DNA of 64,000 bases. Origin: Ceratodon purpureus (lineage: Eukaryota; Streptophyta; Bryopsida; Pseudoditrichales; Ditrichaceae). Numbering within the stretch: the stretch's first letter is position 1; each line of letters opens with the position of its first letter. The notes beneath the pieces were generated by a model. The model made no database searches. It had not been told where the DNA came from and saw only the letters and a program-made list of their open reading frames with translations. The translations under genes were made by a program, and so were the position numbers. Where the stretch lies: contig CM026428.1 of assembly GCA_014871385.1 (NCBI GenBank), positions 15,034,476 to 15,098,475 of the forward strand. The letters are read 5' to 3'. Below, piece after piece: positions 57,563 through 64,000 of this stretch.

Positions 57563-59449
57563 TTATGATGTTCGCAATGGAGGAGACACCAGTATAACAC
57601 CATCACCACGCACAAACAGGTAGGGCACGTTCCTCTTTGATGTCTGCAAGATGCCATAAACCCACGTTTTGTCAGTTTGAAGTTATCCATAGAAATGTGG
57701 GGAACAGTAGCGGAAGCTCTCTTCATGCTCTTAGGTAATGACCAAGACGACTCATCTACTAAACTAACTCACAGGATATTTACTCCAGCAACTCAAACAT
57801 GCAACCCTTCTGAACTTAAGATGATACCCCCAAGAGAACACCTTATTCCATTTCTATTCCATTTAAAAATTGTACTAGAACATGAGGAACCCACATTGAT
57901 TTTGTAAAACAGCAATGTCGACTCAAGTTTAGCACCATGTATAACCTCAAGACCACGAATGGGCCTTCAATTAAGCATGGAGACATAAGGCATATAGATA
58001 TTCTAATTGGACTTCTAGGCTTGTAGAAGCCATATCGATCTTTAAAGAAATTCCACCTCAGAAGGTAGCATACGCTAAACACAGTCAACTTCCAGACAAA
58101 CCCAAAAGGGAGGTTAAAATACAATTGACTTCCCAAAGGCAGCTGAGCACATGAGAGGATAGTCCAAGAGCTCCTGAAAAGGGATAAAAAACATATTCGA
58201 GTAGAGACAAGAAGCCTAATAATCTCACTAGGACTGAGACACCTAAAAGACCCATTAAAAAGAAAAACACTTTCCTAATGAAAAATGTAAGGTGACCGAT
58301 GCTTACCCTCACAATCTCCTCATAAGTCTCATCGTCAATTTCCACTGAGGTTACAACCTCTTCCACCTCTCCGAGAATCATGTTTAAGTGCTGATCATAG
58401 GCCTGCACAATCATCCACCACATGAGGCCCCGCCAAAAAGCATCATCTAGAACGTCGAAGAAAATGATATATCGACAAAAAGCCCTAATCAAATAAACTA
58501 CACGAGCTTGAATACTCTGTTCGAGACTTTCATTACCACAAGCGAAAAATGTTAAAGATACTCATAAGGATAGCAGCCACACTGAAAGTCTTTCATGAAC
58601 GTAGATGCGTAGTCTATGTGAATTACATTGCCGAGAACATGTAGGTATCTTCCAACGACATCGCAGCTTTCAAATGACGCAGGGTATCAAAATCATTCCC
58701 ATCCACACTGATAGAAAACAAAAATCCTCACTAAATAATCCAGCTCATGCTAATGTAACAGTAGGTTTAACAAATCAGATGTGGACTCTTACGTTAAAAC
58801 ATCCCATTAAATTCACACAATTGGCCCACACATGAAGGAATCCAACCACACGCATCTAACTTCAAATTGGCAATGGAGTTTAACTCAAACGCGAAACTCA
58901 ATGATTAGATTTAATGCAGCTCCAATCCAAAAGCAAAACCCTAACCCTAGAACCTGAATACCATCAAATCTTCCTACACTCATGGAACCCCTCAAGACCC
59001 TTCAGAAAACTGAAACAATAACAAACTGGAAACCCTCAGTTATCAACCCTAACAGACATCAAACCATTCAATAAACTCCTGCACCCGTCTCGCCCATCGA
59101 CCCGACAACCAACGGTTCGAAAAACGACGACACAAACCAATGGCGCGAACGACTCCTAAAGACTCCAACTATTTCCCAAATAACTTCTATTCAATCCACT
59201 CTTCCCTGCAGTACCCCATGGAAATGTACTCCGCGCGAAAAAACCCTCCAGGGTTAAACCCTCAAGTAACCCAGTAATACAAACACTGAAAACCTCAGCA
59301 CAAACACGACGAAGAGCGAAACATATACTTACATGCAACTTGCCCCTAAGCTCCCGGTCGGACCGAAGCTTCACGTAAATGCGCTCGTCGAGGCTGAGGC
59401 GGATCAAGTCCAGAGGCTCCTTCACGGCACTGTCCTCCTCCGTGGCCAT
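57563..59449 (-). CDS. LSM3: Sm-like protein LSM3
   Basis: Three exons, 59333-59449, 58307-58402 and 57563-57643, with GT-AG introns of 930 and 663 bp, give 97 residues (plant LSM3 is about 98). LSM3 is a ring subunit of the LSM1-7 complex (cytoplasmic mRNA decapping and decay) and the LSM2-8 complex (nuclear U6 snRNA binding and splicing). The N-terminus is [20 protein letters not shown] (about 10-29). The Sm1 motif includes [20 protein letters not shown] with the RNA-contacting Asp-x-x-Leu-Asn region. The Sm2 motif is [18 protein letters not shown] (77-94). Exon phases agree: exon 1 ends at ...GKLH and exon 2 at ...EEIVR. The start is the first Met and the length fits the family. Nothing is missing. 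It is divergent from the gene at 60088. Confidence 0.97.
58936..58950 (+). promoter_or_regulatory. Telo-box-like AAACCCTAACCCTAG in LSM3 intron 1
   Basis: AAACCCTAA is the telo-box found near the 5' ends of many plant genes for translation and RNA machinery. Here it lies about 500 bp downstream of the start codon, within intron 1. Function in this position is inference. Confidence 0.3.
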
Positions 59450-60087
59450 GGCTTCCGAAAGTACACTTCCACTGCACCAAACGCTCTAATAAGAACGAAA
59501 CCAAAGAGCGTACGATGTAGCGAATCAGTTGCGGCAAATGTAGCAACGGACACGCTCCCAACGAGAATCGAAGTCACAGCTCCTCCGCCATCGCCACCAA
59601 AATCACTGCAAACTCTGTCTCTCTATGTCTGTCTCTCCCGTCTCTCTCTCTTCGTCCCAACAACACCTCGATTGATACCTATCCAATACTCCTCTAAAAC
59701 CCCCACCACCCGGATAATACCCAGGTGATGCCTCCCTAACAGGTGATACACTGATAATACCCGGATCATCCACCGTTTGATACCAGGGTGAAACCTCGAG
59801 ATCTTGGACTGGAAGCAAACTGCAGTTCCTTTTACTTTTGGACTTGCTATGGGTCACTAACTTATAAGAAGGCAATGGCGATGGCATGTCTGATCACTTC
59901 AATTGCCATCACATTGAGCTCAAGGAGAGGAAGAAAGAGGCATCGTTGTATCACCGGACTTCCTTTCTCATTTCATCATCGATCTGCTTCAAGGTATTTG
60001 CTGAATCAAGCGGTGGTCTTGCGATCGGCGTTGGAGAATTACTCACAAGCGGTTGTGCTGTACAATATTTCTCTCGATCGGTTCACC
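59450..60087. promoter_or_regulatory. Divergent promoter region between LSM3 and the 60088 gene
   Basis: 638 bp separate the two start codons, which point away from each other, so transcription start sites of both genes probably lie here. GATAATACCCGG-type repeats occur at about 59711-59770 and a possible TATA (CTTATAAGAA) near 59860. The open frame of the 60088 gene extends upstream through part of this region, but with no favourable start context. Confidence 0.5.
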
Positions 60088-60741
60088 ATGGCTGGAGGGG
60101 AGGGTAGGAATATGGGCACCAAGAGGAAGGCCTCTGAGGCGCTGCCCTGCGTGGCGAATAGGGAGGTGAAGGTTGCGAGGCCCATCGAAGCGGCCGAGGG
60201 GAAGGGAGTGGTGACGTCGAAGGTGGACCAGCCTGTGATGACGGACAGGTTGGAGGAGATGACGGAGTTGTGTGATCTTCAGGTTGTTGGTGGGCAGCAG
60301 TTAATGCCCCCGCACTGCGAGGCCGAGAGGCTGGTGTGTGATGAAATCGCCGAAGACACCGACGAAGACTCGGACTTGGACGACTTTGACGCAATCACAG
60401 GCGTGCTGCAAATGGAGATTCCAGCACGTTGGAAGTCCGGGGAGATCACCGATGTGGAGGCTATTAAGTTTCACATCGAGCTGGCAAACCTTTGGAGGTC
60501 CAGGGAGATCACCGATGAGGAGGTTTTTGAGTACTGCATGGAGCTGGCAAACCTTTGGAGGTCCAGGGAGATCGCCGATGAGGAGGTTTTTGAGTACTAC
60601 ACCGAGCTGGCAAACTGGAGGTCTGGGGAGATCACCAATGAGGAGTTTGGGGAGATCACCGATGAGGAGTTTTTTGCGTACTACGAGGAGATGATAAACC
60701 TCATGTCAAATGACGACGATCATGAGAGTAGCAGCATTTGA
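60088..60741 (+). CDS. Acidic protein with tandem W-R-S-x-E-I repeats, unknown function
   Basis: 217 residues if translation starts at the ATG at 60088, whose context ACCATGG is strong. The frame is open further upstream (to about 59788), so a longer product is possible. The N-terminus has GTKRKASEAL, a possible nuclear localisation signal. The middle has an acidic run EDTDEDSDLDDFD (about 92-104). The C-terminal half is four tandem copies of a ~21-residue unit, W[KR]S[GR]EI[TA]D[EV]E followed by an aromatic/Glu stretch and ELANL. The last unit holds an internal duplication of EITxEEF. At DNA level the unit is 63 bp, and units at 60490 and 60553 differ at few positions. I do not recognise the family. 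It lies divergent to LSM3 with balanced composition. It could be a rapidly evolving host protein or a transposon-derived one. Confidence 0.55.
   Translation: MAGGEGRNMGTKRKASEALPCVANREVKVARPIEAAEGKGVVTSKVDQPVMTDRLEEMTELCDLQVVGGQQLMPPHCEAERLVCDEIAEDTDEDSDLDDFDAITGVLQMEIPARWKSGEITDVEAIKFHIELANLWRSREITDEEVFEYCMELANLWRSREIADEEVFEYYTELANWRSGEITNEEFGEITDEEFFAYYEEMINLMSNDDDHESSSI
60427..60700 (+). repeat. 63-bp tandem coding repeat
   Basis: Units starting near 60427, 60490 and 60553 share CCTTTGGAGGTCCAGGGAGA then TCACCGATGAGGAGGTTTTT; a fourth, rearranged unit follows from about 60613. The unit length is divisible by three, so the frame is kept. Confidence 0.85.
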
Positions 60742-60807
60742 AATGATAAATTATGTGACAAGCCTTAGTACGCATGAGGATTAAAACGATCCGAGTACCT
60801 TTGAAAC

Positions 60808-61010
60808 ACTACTAAGGTTGAAGCACCCATAACCACCAAAATAAGGGTTTTTGCTTATTTGTGGCAGTTCTATTTTTAGGGAGTAATTTTCTTGGATTGG
60901 AAGATAGTTTTTTTACATGACGCGTATTTTTCCATAATTTAAGTCCTCATAGATTAATAGATACAAATTTTCAAAGTGAAAAGCAGTGTTTTCCTATAAC
61001 CGACCAGTAG
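60808..61010. mobile_element. Possible relic of the AGGTGGAG-type MITE
   Basis: CTAAGGTTGAAGCACCCATA followed by ACCACC resembles the end of the MITE at 49671 (TAAGGTGGAGGCACCTATAA). CCTATAACCGACCA near 60995 also resembles it. The ends are not cleanly inverted, so this is a weak call. Confidence 0.25.
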
Positions 61011-62752
61011 GTTTCACTAGAAACCACTTCAGTCAATATGTTAAACCACCACACAATTTATTCCAAATTCTACAAATTTATTCCAAACCCTGGCTTGCCA
61101 TTGCTTTGCTTGTTTCATGGGTGCTACAGTGGAATGGTGGTGATGGGTTCTAACAAATGGTGGTGCAAGGAAGGTCTACAGTTTGGCCAAGTGTTATGTG
61201 GTGGTAATGGGTACATCAACCTTATCTTGCAGCTGGTGATCCTAAGATGTACATCAAAGAGTGATATGCGAGCCATGGACTCTGCAGCCTGATACTCAAT
61301 GGGATTAAATTCAATGCCCTGAGACACAGATAATATGATATATGCCTAGACGAAATAATACAGTCCTAATGTGAATTGCTCGCTACATTCCTGCACACGA
61401 ACTCATTAGTGGGATGCCCTAATAAATGTTAAATATCGCAACGCAAAATTGACATTCATTTTAGAGGAGATCAACGCCAACTTTGATGTACTGTAACTTG
61501 TTGGCATTTAATGCGCAATATATGATGATCTTGTCCTCGTGTTAAACATCTGAACATGAGTACGAGTTGTTATTTTTTTCCTGTACACATGTTGGTCTTT
61601 GAGATTATCAGATTACGTCATTGTTAAATGTGTTTAGCATGTGACTGAACTTGGGGACGTTAACTACAATCAGGAGCTACCTTGCACGCACTACCAGAAT
61701 ATTCACGTACGGTTCATATTCTTTCGTGATCATTGATCATCGTTATTCAATTAGCTTAGTGATCATCATGTTATTCGAGAGGAATGACATGATTGTTTTC
61801 GAAATGAGTGACCACTTTGCCATGGTTTCTTCTAAGATGAACAGTGTCGTTGTTTTGTTGTGGAGTGTTTTTCTGTCACACAAGTGTTCATGCATATCTC
61901 GTAGGTTTGTGTTTAGATATGCAATTTGTGTTTTGATTTTTGTTGCACTGGAGTGTTTTTCTGTCACACCCTGAATCAAAACGGCCTCGAGGAGCAATAC
62001 ATTTCCAAGATGTTACAAGATGTTTGACTCCACAGAATTCTATCGAGCTAGGACATAGTCAGATGCAATTCATATACTGAGTACGTTTTCCTGTGCCCCT
62101 CGAGCTACTTATGCATGTCGTTACTTATCTTCTGAAATGACGAAACTCTTGGCGCGCCACCGAGCAAGTTTGCTCCAGGGGGATTTTCCGCAATCATGAC
62201 TATCTTTTGATAGGATTTAGTGAACGAGTGAATCTCCTTTGCTTGTGGCGTCTTGAAAGAGGATCTACCTTACTGCTCGATCACTTCCCTAAATTGTATT
62301 CAGAAGAAATTCCGAAATTACTGGTTCAGTTTGGTGCATAAGAAACGGTATGTTGCATTTGGCATCTAAGGCGGACTCACTAGGGTATGAACTTTATACT
62401 GATGAACCTTATCGTTAACGAATATTTTACTGTATCATATGAGAAATGTCAAGACTAAGAAGACAATATGTTTTAAGACTCTTCCCAAATTTTCCTAGAG
62501 ACTGCCATTCTTTGGAACATTCGTTTGATGCCTAATTCTTCTACAATAAAGTTTAGGAATTTTGGATTTTTGAGTGATTCTGGCTTCATGGATGTTAGAA
62601 GATAACAATTGCAGAGACCAACAAATTACATATGAAGCAGATTGAAGATGTTGATGCACGGACTCCTACTTCGATATGTGTTGTAATTGTTCTCCGTCTG
62701 TATCTCTTCCAGTTCGAGAACAACTGAACATCCTTCCTATCTCATACATGTT
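61011..62752. other. Intergenic DNA, no recognised gene
   Basis: GGAGTGTTTTTCTGTCACAC occurs twice, at about 61863 and 61949. Open frames are short and unfamiliar. Confidence 0.5.
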
Positions 62753-63020
62753 AGAGCATCCCCAGTAGTCTTGTAACCCCGTAAGCCTGTAATCATGAGA
62801 ACGTCGTTCTCCCAAACCTGAGTGTCTTTCCAAAACAAAGCATTCCAAAACTGTTTACAAGCCCCCAAAAAAAACCTTCCAAAACCAGGTTTCAACCTAT
62901 AAACTAGAGGCTTACAAGCTTGAATACAGGCTTTTCCCCTGCTGGCCTGAACCGCAATTCACGTCTTTCCACTTCTTTCCGCTTTCAGGTTTACAATACA
63001 AGCCTTATTGGGGATGCTCT
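62753..63020. mobile_element. Tourist-like MITE
   Basis: A 268-bp element with ends AGAGCATCCCCAGTAGTCTT and, inverted, AGAGCATCCCCAATAAGGCT, both followed by TTGTAA/TTGTATTGTAA-like sequence. GAGCATCCCCA-type termini are common in plant MITEs. If the element starts at GAG, the flanking triplets are TTA and TTG, close to the TWA target of PIF/Harbinger. Assignment to that superfamily is tentative. Confidence 0.7.
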
Positions 63021-64000
63021 TGTAAATATTAAAAGAAACATGTTCAAGCTAGAGTATAATGTAATTATTTTACCTGCACAACTGTGGTCTTCTAGGGTAT
63101 CCAGAAAATAATGACTAGTTCATGCAATTAGTTGTTTACAAGGGAGACATAACCATATTGTACAATAATTCTTTCATGTTTGTAATTCTTTTGAGATTTT
63201 TTACTGACTCACATGAATACAATTTTGTTGCATTAAGTTAGAAAATAATTTAATTTGAAACATAGTGTGTTATTGTAAATCACATGCATAATTAAAATAA
63301 TATATAAAATTAGGATCTCAAGACCAAACTATATAAGATATGGAGAGGGAAACAATTTTGCAAATATTTGTGGTGATTTGATTAAAGTTTGTTTTTGTAT
63401 GATGGATGAGAAGAATGAATTCTAAAAGTCTTCATTGGTTTGTCACATCATAACTATTTATTGTAAAAGCCCAATGATATTTAATAGTATAAATATATTT
63501 TCACGAAGATCTTATAATTTCCTATATTCACAAATTTTATTCACAAAACATACACTGAAAAGTGGCATATTAAGAACTTACCTTGAACTCTGAAGTCTCA
63601 ATTGTTCATCCAAACAACAAAAATAAAGTTTTCTTGATTAAAATTTTCAAAATTTTCAAAATTGTATTAGTCTATTCTAAATTATTGTATTCGATGCAAA
63701 ATCATTCCAACACATTCTTCTTTATTTGAATTTTTTTTGTACACTTTATTTAAATTATCCATCATTTGAAATTTGAATAATTGTTAAATTATAAATGCAC
63801 TCGAGTTGTTATTCAATTGTAAAATCTTTGAGTTATTAAAGGACACATTTGACACAAGTAGGCTATATATGTTAGAAATGTGATGTGTTCAATTGTGGTT
63901 AGTGACTTTGTATACCTTAAAAATATGGAGATTCAGTGAATTCATGGTCAAACAATGATATATATTATTGATAAAAACAAGATTAGGAGTATCACTGATT
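63021..64000. other. AT-rich intergenic DNA
   Basis: No feature recognised. Confidence 0.55.

Noticed and set aside
57505..57726. Minus-strand frame over LSM3 exon 3
   Set aside because: It is out of frame with the spliced exon at 57563-57643, which encodes the conserved Sm2 motif.
59788..60087. Upstream extension of the repeat-protein frame
   Set aside because: It begins without an ATG. The upstream translation looks like non-coding DNA, and the ATG at 60088 has the strongest context, so the shorter form was chosen.
1..64000. CRISPR arrays, bacterial operons, rRNA genes and organelle inserts
   Set aside because: The tandem repeats seen have no regular unique spacers, the genes have GT-AG introns, and no rRNA, plastid or mitochondrial gene sequence was recognised.

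Overview
This window looks like nuclear DNA of a land plant, probably a non-seed plant such as a moss. The evidence is an intron-containing double-AP2 transcription factor of the AINTEGUMENTA/PLETHORA/BABY BOOM lineage, a three-exon LSM3 gene whose product closely matches plant LSM3, GT-AG introns, and an intact Tc1-type (DD34E) transposon. Tc1-type DD34E elements are uncommon in seed plants, although I recall reports of them in moss. The species is inference. Genes sit in small GC-richer islands at about 8-16 kb and 53-61 kb. The remaining ~75% is AT-rich DNA with no recognisable host genes and many short non-autonomous DNA transposons.

Layout. 1-8.4 kb is AT-rich DNA holding a Mutator-like MITE, a decayed LINE C-terminal fragment and a TTAA-flanked MITE. 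8.4-14.1 kb is the seven-exon AP2 gene on the minus strand. I could join it across all introns into an 848-residue protein with both AP2 domains intact. 14.1-16.4 kb is its probable long leader and promoter. 17-53 kb is gene-poor and rich in repeats. 53.0-53.1 kb is a 120-bp CACTA miniature element. 53.56-55.99 kb is a complete Tc1 element with 31-bp perfect terminal repeats, a TA duplication and an uninterrupted 337-residue transposase. 57.56-59.45 kb is LSM3 on the minus strand. It is divergent from an unrecognised acidic tandem-repeat protein gene at 60.09-60.74 kb. 62.75-63.02 kb is a Tourist-like MITE.

The most unusual signal is a set of at least ten non-coding elements, in several sequence families of about 270-940 bp. 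Each is bounded by TTAA and starts with CCC[CT]TAAA-type inverted termini. This is the architecture of piggyBac-mobilised MITEs, which I would not expect in a plant. Three of them (36206-38893) are joined end to end through shared TTAA sites. The outer two are inverted copies, so a transcript could fold into a hairpin with arms of about 930 bp. No piggyBac transposase lies in the window.

The two host genes with known roles are not a pathway. One is a developmental stem-cell/meristem-type regulator. The other is a housekeeping subunit of the LSM rings used in mRNA decay and U6 snRNP assembly.
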